From an uncultured Olsenella sp. (lineage in GTDB: Bacteria; Actinomycetota; Coriobacteriia; Coriobacteriales; Atopobiaceae), in the NCBI GenBank assembly GCA_949287905.1, contig CASEHX010000019.1, positions 1 through 38,843 of the forward strand: DNA of 38,843 bases, given 5' to 3'. The notes under the pieces were generated by a model. The model was not told the DNA's origin. It ran no database searches and saw only the letters and a program-made list of their open reading frames with translations. Made by a program: the position numbers and the translations under genes. Shown in pieces: positions 25,700-33,213 of the stretch (positions are counted from its first letter, which is position 1; each line of letters begins with the position of its first letter).

Positions 25700-26176
25700 T
25701 GCGGCAGGGGGGATTAAGAATTGCGGCCGTTGGAGGCCCGGTGGGGGATGCGCCTAGGATCGGGTGCCGTTGGAGGCCTGGAGGCGATACGCGCTTAGAG
25801 TTCGATCCCATTGGAGGGCCGCGGACCGGGGGCGCTTAAAGTTCCCGCCCGTTGGAGACCTGCCGGCGGGATGCGCTTAGGATTGGGCGCCGTTGGAGAC
25901 CGGCTAGCAATAAGCGCTTAAAGAAGGACGCCGTTGGAGAGTCGCGCGCCGCGAACGCTTTGGAATTCTTGACGTTGGAGGCCTGCCGGCGAAATGTGCT
26001 TAGGCTTCGGCCCCATTTGAGACCGGCTGACGGGGGGCGCTTAGGGTTCGGCCCCGTTGGAGGCCCGGCGGCGGGATGCGCTTAATGTTCCCGCCCGTTC
26101 GAGGCCGGCTGGCGATAAGCGCTTAGAGAACGCCGCCGTTGGAGACCCGCTCGTGGTTCTCGCCCTCTTTTCTCGG
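25700..26176 (+). repeat. 41-bp tandem repeat array, forward part (11 units)
   Basis: Units start at 25727, 25767, 25808, 25849, 25890, 25931, 25972, 26013, 26054, 26095 and 26136, so the step is 41 bp every time except the first (40). Each unit is block 1, CCGTTGGAGRCC, then 12 variable bases, then block 2, GCGCTTAR, then 9 variable bases. TTGGAG is exact in nine of the eleven. The last unit has block 1 only. A degenerate half-unit (GGATTAAG at 25711) precedes the first. The period is not a multiple of three and no reading frame fits, so it is non-coding. The blocks, not the spacers, are conserved, which suggests a protein-binding or structural role. Confidence 0.92.
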
Positions 26177-26438
26177 CAATCTTTAAGCGCAGATCGGCTT
26201 CAGCCCTCCAAAGGCGCCAATCTCTAAGCGCCATCGGCCCGCGGCCCTCCAACGGAGCCAATCTCTAAGCGCCATCGGCCCGCGGCCCTCCAACGGTGAG
26301 GATTCCTAAGCGCTTCTCCGCAGCCGATCTCCAACGGCTGCATATTCTAAGCGCGCTTGAGCGGTTGGTCTCTAATGGCGAGAAACGCTAAGCGCTCGTG
26401 GGCGGTTGGTCTCCAATGGCTAGAAAAGCTAAGTGTTG
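26177..26438 (-). repeat. 41-bp tandem repeat array, inverted part (6 units)
   Basis: The same unit continues on the other strand. Block 1 appears as CTCCAACGG-type sequence ending at 26214, 26255, 26296, 26337, 26378 and 26419, again exactly 41 bp apart. Block 2, as CTAAGCGC, keeps the same offset. Two neighbouring units (26215-26255 and 26256-26296) differ at one base and must be a recent duplication; the others are well diverged. A half-unit with CTAAGTG ends the array near 26438. Forward and inverted parts meet tail to tail near 26160-26180. Confidence 0.9.
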
Positions 26439-26470
26439 TTGCCCGCATCCGCGCCCGCGTCCCGCCACCC

Positions 26471-26499
26471 TTGACGTTAATCCGAAATCGGACTAATCT
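26471..26499 (+). promoter_or_regulatory. marR-exporter promoter with operator in the spacer
   Basis: -35 TTGACG (26471-26476) and -10 TAATCT (26494-26499) are 17 bp apart. A near-palindrome with arms TTAATCCGA (26477-26485) and TCGGACTAA (26488-26496), one mismatched pair, fills the spacer. A dimer bound there would block RNA polymerase. MarR proteins bind such ~20-bp palindromes, so autorepression is likely. Confidence 0.85.
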
Positions 26500-26530
26500 C
26501 TCTTCGACCAAAAGTTGAGAGGGGAGTTCC

Positions 26531-26998
26531 GTGCCCACGCAACACGACATCACAAGCGCTCGCGAGATGGACGTGCTCTATCGCGAGAGCGACAAGCTCT
26601 ACTACGAGCTCGCGCGCAACTGCGGCCTCTCCGAGACCGCGTACTGGATCCTCTACGCCATCGAGGTCTCCGGCGGCTCCATCACGCAGCGCGAGATCGC
26701 GAGCAACTTCTCGTACTCCAAGCAGACCGTGAACTCCGCGCTCAAGACGCTCGAGGCACGCGGGCTGGTGGAGCTTGACTACGTGGAGGGGAGCCGCAAG
26801 TCCAAGCTCGTCTCGCTCACGCCTGACGGACGCGCCTTCTCCGACGAACGTATCCGGCCGGCTATCGCTGCTGAAGACCGCGCGTTCACCAGCCTCGCGC
26901 CCGAGGAGCGCCTGGAGCTGCTGCGCCTGGTGAGCGCCTACACCGAGGCCATCGACCGCGAGCTCGCCAAACTCAAGGAAGGGGAGTGGGACCGTTGA
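26531..26998 (+). CDS. MarR family transcriptional regulator
   Basis: A 155-residue winged-helix repressor of the usual MarR length. The DNA-binding part spans residues ~32-100: SGGSITQREIASNFSYSKQT is the helix-turn-helix, VNSALKTLEARGLVEL the recognition region and DYVEGSRKSKLVSLTPDGR the wing. Flanking helices (~5-30 and ~110-150) form the dimer interface. GGGGAG (26521-26526) is 4 nt before GTG 26531. It is the first gene of an operon with two ABC half-transporters, overlapping the first of them. MarR proteins of this kind commonly sense toxic compounds and release an efflux operon; the ligand is unknown. Confidence 0.93.
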   Translation: MPTQHDITSAREMDVLYRESDKLYYELARNCGLSETAYWILYAIEVSGGSITQREIASNFSYSKQTVNSALKTLEARGLVELDYVEGSRKSKLVSLTPDGRAFSDERIRPAIAAEDRAFTSLAPEERLELLRLVSAYTEAIDRELAKLKEGEWDR

Positions 26999-28854
26999 GC
27001 AAGCAACAGCGCGACACCAGCAAGCGCGAAAACGGCAAGCGCGACGCCGCCCGGCGCGACACCGCCAAGCCCATCGCCGCCCAGCGCGACTACAGCAAGC
27101 GCACCTCCGCGCGCCTGCTCCTGAGCCTCATGGCACCCTACAAGGGGCTTCTCGCCGCGATCTTTGTGGCGTCGCTCGCGGACATGTCCGGCATGCTGTT
27201 CATTCCCACCCAGCTCTCGGCCATGATCAACGTGGCCGTGAACACGCGCGACATGTCCGCCCTCATGGGCCACGGCGTGGCCATGCTCATCGCCGCGTTC
27301 GTGGGCTCGGGCGGCTACCTCACGACGGTCTACCTCACGTCGCGCCTGTGCGCCAAGGTGGGCCGCGACCTGCGCCTGCGCGTCTACGAGGCGTCGCTTG
27401 CCTACTCCGCCTCGGACTTCAACGCCTTTGGCACGGGCTCCATGATCACGCGCACCCTCTCGGATGCCAACGTCGTCCAGCAGACGCTGCTCATGTCCAT
27501 CCTCATGATCTTCCCGGTGCCCATCATGTGCGTGATCGCCGTGGCGCTGGCGTTCTCCACGGATGTGGTGATGGGCTGGGTGCTCCTTGCGGTCACGCTG
27601 GCCGTCATCGTGATCTGCGTGGCGGCGGTGGCCAAGTCCGCGCCCATCTTCACGCGCCTCCAGGGCTTCATCGACAACATGAACACGCGCCTGCGCGAGT
27701 CCATCACCGGCGTACGCGTGATCCGCGCCTTTGGCAAGGAGCGCCACGAGCGCGCCCGCCTGGACGAGACCTTCACGGACTTCGCCACCAACGCCATTCG
27801 CGTGAACTTTGTCTTTGCGCTCACGGACTCAATCACGTTCTTCCTCATGAACGCCGTGGAGGCGGTGATCATGTGGGTGGGCGCGGACCGCGTGGGCGCG
27901 CATGCCATGCAGATCGGCTCCATCTCCGCGCTCGTTGAGTACGCGATGCTCATCATGATGTTCCTCATGATGGCGCAGTTTGCGATCCTCCAGGTGCCGC
28001 GCGCGCTCGCCTGTCTCACGCGCGCCGCCGAGGTGCTGGACGTGCGCCCCCAGATCGCGGACGACCCCGCGCCCGTGGCGCTCGGCTCCGGCGAGTCCGG
28101 CGAGAAGGACGACGAGGTCGCACGCTTTGACCACGTGAGCATGCGCTTTCCGGACGCGGACGAGGACACCCTGCACGACCTCACGTTCTCCCTGCGCCGC
28201 GGCCAGGTGACGGCGATCATCGGCAACACCGGCTCAGGCAAGTCCACGATCGCCCGCATGCTGCTGCGCTTCAACGACGCCACGGGCGGCAGCCTGAGCT
28301 TCGGCGGCGTCGACGTGCGGCGCCTGACCCAGGACGAGCTGCGCCGCCACATCGCGTACGTGCCACAGAAGGCGTGGCTCTTCTCGGGCACCATCGCGGA
28401 GAACCTGCGCCACGGAGACGCCGACGCCTCCGACGCGCGCCTCTGGCACGCGCTCGACGTCGCGCAGGGCGGCTTCGTGCGCGAGCTTCCGGACGCGCTC
28501 GGCACGCGCGTGGCCCAGGGCGGAACCAACTTCTCCGGCGGCCAGCGCCAGCGCCTGGCCATCGCCCGCGCCCTCGTGCGCGAGGCCGACCTCTACGTCT
28601 TTGACGACTCGTTCTCCGCGCTCGACTACAAGACGGACGCCGCGCTGCGTCACGCACTCGCCGGCGAGCTCACGGACGCGGCGACGCTCATCATCGCCCA
28701 GCGCGTGAGCACCATCCACGACGCCGACCAGATCGTCGTCCTCAAGGACGGCGAGGTCGTTGGCCTGGGGCGCCACGACGACCTGATGGAGAGCTGCCCC
28801 ACCTACCGCGCCATCGCAGACTCCCAGACGAGGGGAGGGTCCTCCCATGAGTAA
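26986..28854 (+). CDS. ABC exporter half-transporter, degenerate-site subunit
   Basis: This 622-residue membrane-ATPase fusion is one half of a heterodimeric exporter (BmrCD/TM287-288 type). After a basic N-terminus (~1-45) come six helices (~50-340), then the ATPase: Walker A GNTGSGKST (from 413), signature FSGGQRQ (516-522), Walker B LYVFDDSFSALD and LIIAQRVST. D541 replaces the catalytic glutamate and Q572 the switch histidine, so its own Walker site should be slow or inactive, as in the known heterodimers. It overlaps marR. GTG 26986 and TTG 26995 (TTGA overlapping the marR stop, GGGGAG 8 nt upstream) are both possible starts. The substrate is unknown; drugs or peptides are usual. Confidence 0.9.
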   Translation: MGPLSKQQRDTSKRENGKRDAARRDTAKPIAAQRDYSKRTSARLLLSLMAPYKGLLAAIFVASLADMSGMLFIPTQLSAMINVAVNTRDMSALMGHGVAMLIAAFVGSGGYLTTVYLTSRLCAKVGRDLRLRVYEASLAYSASDFNAFGTGSMITRTLSDANVVQQTLLMSILMIFPVPIMCVIAVALAFSTDVVMGWVLLAVTLAVIVICVAAVAKSAPIFTRLQGFIDNMNTRLRESITGVRVIRAFGKERHERARLDETFTDFATNAIRVNFVFALTDSITFFLMNAVEAVIMWVGADRVGAHAMQIGSISALVEYAMLIMMFLMMAQFAILQVPRALACLTRAAEVLDVRPQIADDPAPVALGSGESGEKDDEVARFDHVSMRFPDADEDTLHDLTFSLRRGQVTAIIGNTGSGKSTIARMLLRFNDATGGSLSFGGVDVRRLTQDELRRHIAYVPQKAWLFSGTIAENLRHGDADASDARLWHALDVAQGGFVRELPDALGTRVAQGGTNFSGGQRQRLAIARALVREADLYVFDDSFSALDYKTDAALRHALAGELTDAATLIIAQRVSTIHDADQIVVLKDGEVVGLGRHDDLMESCPTYRAIADSQTRGGSSHE

Positions 28855-30706
28855 CGAGAAGAACCGCGAGCTCGACACCGCCGCCAAGCTCAGGCGCGGC
28901 GAGGGCGAGACGCCCGTCGAGGAGGAGCTCGAGGTCCCCACTGACGCCCTCGGCACCGCGCGCCGCCTCTGGCAGGTGGCCGCCGGCCAGCGCTGGAGGC
29001 TCGTCGTGGCCACGATCTGCTCGATCCTCTACGTTGCCGGATCGCTCGGCGCCACCGCCTACAGCGCGCACCTCATCGACCTGCTCTGGACCAACATCCA
29101 GGAGGCGTTCGCGCGCGGGGAGAACTTCGTCGCCGCCATCGGCAACGGGGGCGAGGAGATCCTCGTGTTTCTCGGCATATGGACGGCGGCCTGGGTGTTC
29201 TACACCATCCAGGTGCTCGTCATGGCGAGCTTCTCCGAGCGGCTCAACCTCAGCCTGCGTCGCCGCATCGGCGAGAAGTGCTCGCGCCTGCCGCTGTCCT
29301 ACTATGACGCGCACCAGCCGGGCGACACCATCAGCCGCGTGACCAACGACCTCGACAAGGTCTCCGAGGTGCTGCAGCGTGGCCTGCTCCAGCTGCTGAT
29401 CGCCGTTGCCATGGTGCTGGGCGCCATCATCATGATGTCCACCTACAACCTCATGCTCACGGCCGTCTTCGTGACGTTCGCGGTCATCGCGACCGTGGCC
29501 ACCAAGATCGTGACGACGAGCACGCTGAAGGTCGCCGCCGCGCGTCAGGCCGCGCTCGGCGAGCTCACGGGCATCGTCGAGGAGGCGTACTCCGGTCGCG
29601 CCGTCATCAAGGCGTTCGGGCGCGAGGGAGCGAGCATGGACGACGTCCGCGACGCCTCCGAGCGCCTCGCGGAGACGAGCGGCACGGCCGACTTCGTGAC
29701 CAACGCCATCGCGCCGGCCATCCGCTTCCTGATGCGCCTGTGCCAGGTGACCGTCGGTCTTCTCGCCGGAGGCATGCTCGTCATGGGGCAGATCTCCGTT
29801 GGCGTGTTCCAGGCGTTCTTCCACTACGTGATGCAGGCGTCAGAGCCCTTCACGCAGCTCTCGCTCACGGTGAACATGCTGCAGGGCGCGCTTGCCGCAG
29901 CCGAGCGCGTGTTCCGCCTGCTCGACGAGGACGAGGTGGTGCCGGACCCGGCGAGGCCGGCGGAGCTGCCGGAGACGGTGGAGGGCCGCGTGGCCTTTGA
30001 GCACGTGCGCTTTGGCTACGTGCCCGACCGCCCGCTCATGCGCGACGTTTCCCTGGTGGCCGAGCCCGGGCAGAAGGTGGCCATCGTGGGTGCCACGGGC
30101 GCGGGCAAGACCACGCTGATCAACCTGCTCATGCGCTTCTACGAGGTGGACGGCGGCCGCATTACGCTCGACGGCGTGGACACCCGCGACCTCACGCGCG
30201 CCGACCTGCGCCGCCAGTTTGGCATGGTGCTGCAGGACGCGTGGCTCTTCGAGGGCACCATCGCCGAGAACATCGCCTACGGAAAGCCCGGCTGCACGCG
30301 CGAGGAGGTCGAGGCCGCGGCCCGCGCGGCGCGCGTGGACTTCTTCGTGCGCACGCTTCCACACGGCTACGACACGATGCTCTCCAACGACGCCGAGAAC
30401 ATCTCGCAGGGCCAGCGCCAGCTGCTCACCATCGCGCGCGCGATGCTCACCGACCCGGCGATCCTCATCCTCGACGAGGCCACCTCGAGCGTTGACACCC
30501 GCACTGAGCAGGCCATCGTTCGCGCGATGGAGGCCATCATGGAGAACCGCACGAGCTTCGTGATCGCGCACCGGCTGAGCACGATCGTGGACGCCGACCT
30601 CATCCTCGTGATGGACCACGGCAACATCATCGAGCAGGGCACGCACGAGGAGCTGCTGACGATGGGCGGCGCGTACGCCGAGCTCTATCGCTCGCAGTTT
30701 GCGTAG
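28847..30706 (+). CDS. ABC exporter half-transporter, catalytic-site subunit
   Basis: The partner of the previous gene, overlapping it by 8 bp. It has 619 residues: a ~45-residue charged start, six helices (~50-345), then the ATPase with Walker A GATGAGKTT, signature ISQGQRQ (519-525, Gln in place of the first signature Gly), Walker B ILILDEATSSVD with E544 and switch H575 in FVIAHRLSTI. The intact Walker site here would pair with the intact FSGGQ of the partner, and the altered signature with the partner's degenerate site. That is the expected one-active-site arrangement. GGGGAGGG lies upstream of the ATG. The convergent terminator at 30787 follows. Confidence 0.93.
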   Translation: MSNEKNRELDTAAKLRRGEGETPVEEELEVPTDALGTARRLWQVAAGQRWRLVVATICSILYVAGSLGATAYSAHLIDLLWTNIQEAFARGENFVAAIGNGGEEILVFLGIWTAAWVFYTIQVLVMASFSERLNLSLRRRIGEKCSRLPLSYYDAHQPGDTISRVTNDLDKVSEVLQRGLLQLLIAVAMVLGAIIMMSTYNLMLTAVFVTFAVIATVATKIVTTSTLKVAAARQAALGELTGIVEEAYSGRAVIKAFGREGASMDDVRDASERLAETSGTADFVTNAIAPAIRFLMRLCQVTVGLLAGGMLVMGQISVGVFQAFFHYVMQASEPFTQLSLTVNMLQGALAAAERVFRLLDEDEVVPDPARPAELPETVEGRVAFEHVRFGYVPDRPLMRDVSLVAEPGQKVAIVGATGAGKTTLINLLMRFYEVDGGRITLDGVDTRDLTRADLRRQFGMVLQDAWLFEGTIAENIAYGKPGCTREEVEAAARAARVDFFVRTLPHGYDTMLSNDAENISQGQRQLLTIARAMLTDPAILILDEATSSVDTRTEQAIVRAMEAIMENRTSFVIAHRLSTIVDADLILVMDHGNIIEQGTHEELLTMGGAYAELYRSQFA

Positions 30707-30786
30707 CGCCGCCGGACCGCGGCCCTTCTCGGCAGGGTGCATCTCTCGAAAAAACGCGCACGGGCAGGTTGCCCCTTTCGATAAAT

Positions 30787-30820
30787 AATAACGCGCACGG
30801 ATTGCAGTGCGCGTTATTTT
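30787..30820. terminator. Bidirectional terminator between exporter operon and fmdB-like gene
   Basis: AATAACGCGCAC (30787-30798) and its complement (30807-30818) form a perfect 12-bp stem with an 8-nt loop, followed by TT and then ATC. It lies between convergent genes. The stem is made from arms of the GTTAATCC element (copy C). Confidence 0.75.
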
Positions 30821-30863
30821 TATCAGGCATTATTAAAGTTGGAAACAAACCGTGCGTGTTAAT
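30787..30863 (-). repeat. GTTAATCC element, copy C, degenerate and inverted
   Basis: Read on the minus strand it begins AATTAACACGCACGGTTTG and ends TGCAATCCGTGCGCGTTATT, matching the two ends of copies A and B. The middle is different and the element is about 77 bp. So the family has at least three members in this window, all in intergenic space after gene ends. Confidence 0.75.
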
Positions 30864-30939
30864 TGTCAGCGTTTGCGAGAGGCGCGTGCGGTGAGAAACG
30901 CGACGTGCGGCGAGAAGCGCGTGCCGTCGCGGTCACTGC

Positions 30940-31164
30940 CTAGTCGCAGGCGCCGCAGGACTCGCACTTGGCAGGCTTGGAGCCCTTGTCGCGCTGGTCG
31001 GTGTTGTAGAAGCCCGAGCCCTTGAAGACGATGCCCGAAGGGTCGAAGACGCGCTGGGCCTCGTGTCCGCAGCTGGGGCAGCTGACCTTGGGGTGAGCGC
31101 TCATAGGGTGCTCAACCTCGAACGTAGCGCCGCAGTCCGGGCAGTGATAGTCGTAGCGTGCCAT
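30940..31164 (-). CDS. FmdB-type zinc-ribbon protein
   Basis: A 74-residue protein of the FmdB/CxxC_CxxC_SSSS family. It has YDYHCPDCGATFE and VSCPSCGH (two CxxC knuckles forming a zinc ribbon), the family GFYNTD and a short tail with a third motif CESCGAC. The family was named for a proposed role in formamidase/amidase regulation, but its function is unclear in most bacteria. GGAGG (31174-31170) is 5 nt before the ATG. It is a single gene, convergent to the exporter operon and divergent from the HAD-TPK gene. Confidence 0.9.
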   Translation of the reverse strand: MARYDYHCPDCGATFEVEHPMSAHPKVSCPSCGHEAQRVFDPSGIVFKGSGFYNTDQRDKGSKPAKCESCGACD

Positions 31165-31275
31165 GCTTGCCTCCGATGAGTCGTTCGTTTTCCGCAGGAT
31201 ACTTTACCCAACCTGTGCGCGATTCTCGCCGAGAATGTCCCCTGACGCCGAGATTACGCAGACGCGCACCCACAT

Positions 31276-31440
31276 GTGACACTCGGCTACGACCCCTTTG
31301 TCACAAACGTGACACTCGGCTACGACCCCTTTGTCACAAACGTGACACTCGGCTACGACCCCTTTGTCACAAACGTGACACTCGGCTACGACCCCTTTGT
31401 CACAAACGTGACATTCGGCTACGACCCCTTTGTCACGTAC
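31276..31440. repeat. 33-bp tandem repeat, five units, upstream of HAD-TPK
   Basis: Units start at 31276, 31309, 31342, 31375 and 31408. The first four are identical; the fifth has three changes. Each begins GTGACA and has TGTCAC near its end, so neighbouring units create TGTCAC-AAAC-GTGACA palindromes. The array ends 5 bp before TATGAT (31445-31450), the likely -10 of the next gene. The remaining ~110 bp of this 314-bp gap (31165-31275) show nothing else I can name. The period is a multiple of three and the frame is open into the next gene, but no start signal supports translation. Confidence 0.95.
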
Positions 31441-31478
31441 TTGCTATGATGGGCGGGCGAAGCGACGATGGGGGAGCG

Positions 31479-32822
31479 ATGGACGTATCTGGCGTGATCT
31501 TCGACTGCGACGGGACCCTGGTCGACTCGATGGGCGTGTGGCGCGAGGCAAGCGCCTGGCTCATAGAGGAGAGCGGCGTGGGCGACGTGCCCTTCGATCG
31601 CATAGAGTCGCTCTCCCTGCGCGACACCTGCGCGATGCTCCATGACGAGATGGGCGCCAAGGCCACGGCCGACGAGCTCTACGAGGGCGTCTGCTCCCGC
31701 GTTCGCGAGGCCTACGCGCGCGACGTGCAGATCATGCCCGGGGCGCGCGCGTTTCTCGACGAGCTCGCCGCCGCGGGGATCCCGATGGTCATCGCCAGCT
31801 CCACGCCGGTGCGCGAGCTGCGCTGCGCCCTCGCCGCGCACGGGCTCGAGGGGTACTTCGCGGACCTCGTGAGCACCGAGGACGTGGGCGGGCGCGACAA
31901 GGAGTTCCCCGACGTCTACCTCGAGGCGGCGCGTCGGCTGGGCACGCCGCGCGAGACGACGTGGGTCTTTGAGGACGCGCCCTTTGGCGTGCGGACGGCG
32001 CGCCGCGCGGGCTTTGCCGTGGTGGGCCTCTTCAACGACCACGACGGCAGGCGCGAGGAGGACGTTCGCCCCTGGTGCGACATCTTTGCGCACGGATTTG
32101 CCGAGCTCTCGCTGCCGCTGCTGCGCGACTACGAGCGGCCCGTCGCGGCCCACGGCGCCCCGCTGCGTGCGCTCGTCGTGGACGGCTCGCCCGAGCCGAG
32201 CTCGCCCGCGCTCGTCTCGCGCCTCGCCGACGTCGCCGACTACGTGGTCGTTGCCGACGGAGGGGCCGACGTCTGCCGCGCTGCCGGCGTCGTGCCGGAC
32301 GTCTTCTGCGGGGACGGCGACTCCGCCGGGTCGGAGGCAGCCGTCTGGGCTCGCTCGGCGGCCCGGACCTGCGTGAGCTTTCCCGTCGAGAAGTACGCGA
32401 CGGACCTCGCGCTCGCCCTCGACTGCGCCCGGCATGAGGCCGCCCGCCGCGGCGCGCCCCTCGCCGTGACCCTCACCTGCGCCTCCGGTGGTCGCGCGGA
32501 CCACGCCCTCGCCGTGGTCGGCCTTCTGGCCGCCGCGCCCGCCCGGTCCGCGCGCATCGTGGAGGACGGCTACGAGATGCGCGTGCTCCGACCGGAGGGG
32601 GAGGACCGCTGGGAGCTTGGGCCCGAGGCCGTGGGGCGCACGTTCTCGGCCGTTGCCGTTGCTCCGGGCACGCGCGTGGACGAGAGCGGCATGCAGTGGG
32701 AGCTGACCGACAAGCCGATGGAGCTTCTCGGCGACCTGGGGGTCTCCAACGTCGTGACCTCTCCGGGGGCGTCGATCGTCTGCCGCAGCGGCGCCGTGGC
32801 GGCGTATCTGCTTGGGCGCTAG
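31479..32822 (+). CDS. HAD-superfamily phosphatase fused to thiamine pyrophosphokinase
   Basis: A 447-residue two-domain protein. Residues 1-220 are a HAD hydrolase of the phosphoglucomutase-like subfamily: FDCDGTLVDS (D9, D11), IASSTPV, the lysine in GRDKEFPDVY and WVFEDAPFG. Residues ~227-447 are thiamine pyrophosphokinase: VVADGGADVCRAAGV, PDVFCGDGDSAGS, KYATDLALAL, SGGRADHALAVVGLL and WELTDKPMELL-type motifs. TPK makes thiamine diphosphate from thiamine and ATP. The HAD part might release thiamine from its phosphate (inference). ATG 31479 begins next to the first HAD strand; GGGGGAG is only 2 nt upstream, and ATG 31446 is possible. It stands before rpmB, the place of thiN in Bacillus. Confidence 0.88.
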   Translation: MDVSGVIFDCDGTLVDSMGVWREASAWLIEESGVGDVPFDRIESLSLRDTCAMLHDEMGAKATADELYEGVCSRVREAYARDVQIMPGARAFLDELAAAGIPMVIASSTPVRELRCALAAHGLEGYFADLVSTEDVGGRDKEFPDVYLEAARRLGTPRETTWVFEDAPFGVRTARRAGFAVVGLFNDHDGRREEDVRPWCDIFAHGFAELSLPLLRDYERPVAAHGAPLRALVVDGSPEPSSPALVSRLADVADYVVVADGGADVCRAAGVVPDVFCGDGDSAGSEAAVWARSAARTCVSFPVEKYATDLALALDCARHEAARRGAPLAVTLTCASGGRADHALAVVGLLAAAPARSARIVEDGYEMRVLRPEGEDRWELGPEAVGRTFSAVAVAPGTRVDESGMQWELTDKPMELLGDLGVSNVVTSPGASIVCRSGAVAAYLLGR

Positions 32823-32876
32823 ACCCCACGGATGGGGCTTCCAAACACAAACGCCACAATTACTTGAGGTTTTGAG

Positions 32877-32904
32877 TTGCACGACATAGGCCGTGTGTTA
32901 TAGT
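32877..32904 (+). promoter_or_regulatory. rpmB promoter
   Basis: TTGCAC (32877-32882) and TATAGT (32899-32904, 5 of 6 matches) have a 16-bp spacer. Transcription would begin near 32911, about 50 nt before the rpmB ATG. Confidence 0.7.
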
Positions 32905-32961
32905 TGGCAAGCTGTGTAAAAGCGGGCGCGAGAAGAGCGCCGCGCCCCCGAGGAGGTAAGC

Positions 32962-33150
32962 ATGTCCAAGGTCTGTGAGTTCTGCGGCAAGCACGCCGTC
33001 GCCGGTCATTCCATCAGCCACTCCAACCGCGTGGTTAACCGCACCTTCAAGCCCAACATCCAGCGCGTCACCGTGGTCGTGGACGGTCACCGTCGCAAGG
33101 CCAACGTGTGCTCTCGCTGCCTCAAGTCCGGCAAGATCGCCCGCAGCTAG
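32962..33150 (+). CDS. rpmB: 50S ribosomal protein L28
   Basis: L28, 62 residues, a small basic protein of the large ribosomal subunit. This is the zinc-binding (C+) form: CEFCGK near the start and CSRCLKSGKI near the end. SHSNRVVNRTFKPNIQ is the typical core. AGGAGG (32951-32956) is 5 nt from the ATG. Own promoter upstream and own terminator downstream. C+ ribosomal proteins often have zinc-free copies elsewhere, which are not seen here. Confidence 0.97.
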   Translation: MSKVCEFCGKHAVAGHSISHSNRVVNRTFKPNIQRVTVVVDGHRRKANVCSRCLKSGKIARS

Positions 33151-33175
33151 TCTGCAGGGACAGCGGAACTTGTGA

Positions 33176-33201
33176 GGGGTCGCTTCGGCGGCCCCTTTTT
33201 T
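33176..33201 (+). terminator. Rho-independent terminator of rpmB
   Basis: GGGGTCGC (33176-33183), a TTCG tetraloop and GCGGCCCC (33188-33195) form an 8-bp stem with one T-G pair, followed by six T (33196-33201). Confidence 0.92.
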
Positions 33202-33213
33202 AGGTGGATGCGG

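Noticed and set aside
25700..26438. CRISPR array
   Set aside because: Repeats are only partly conserved in two short blocks, the variable parts are 12 and 9 bases, orientation reverses, and no cas genes are nearby.
31276..31440. CRISPR array or coding N-terminal repeat of the HAD-TPK protein
   Set aside because: Whole 33-bp units are identical with no unique spacers. The open frame gives an 11-residue repeat, but there is no ribosome binding site and a -10 lies between the repeat and the ATG.
32823..32850. Terminator after the HAD-TPK gene (CCCCA-N4-TGGGG)
   Set aside because: Stem is only 5 bp and no T-run follows.
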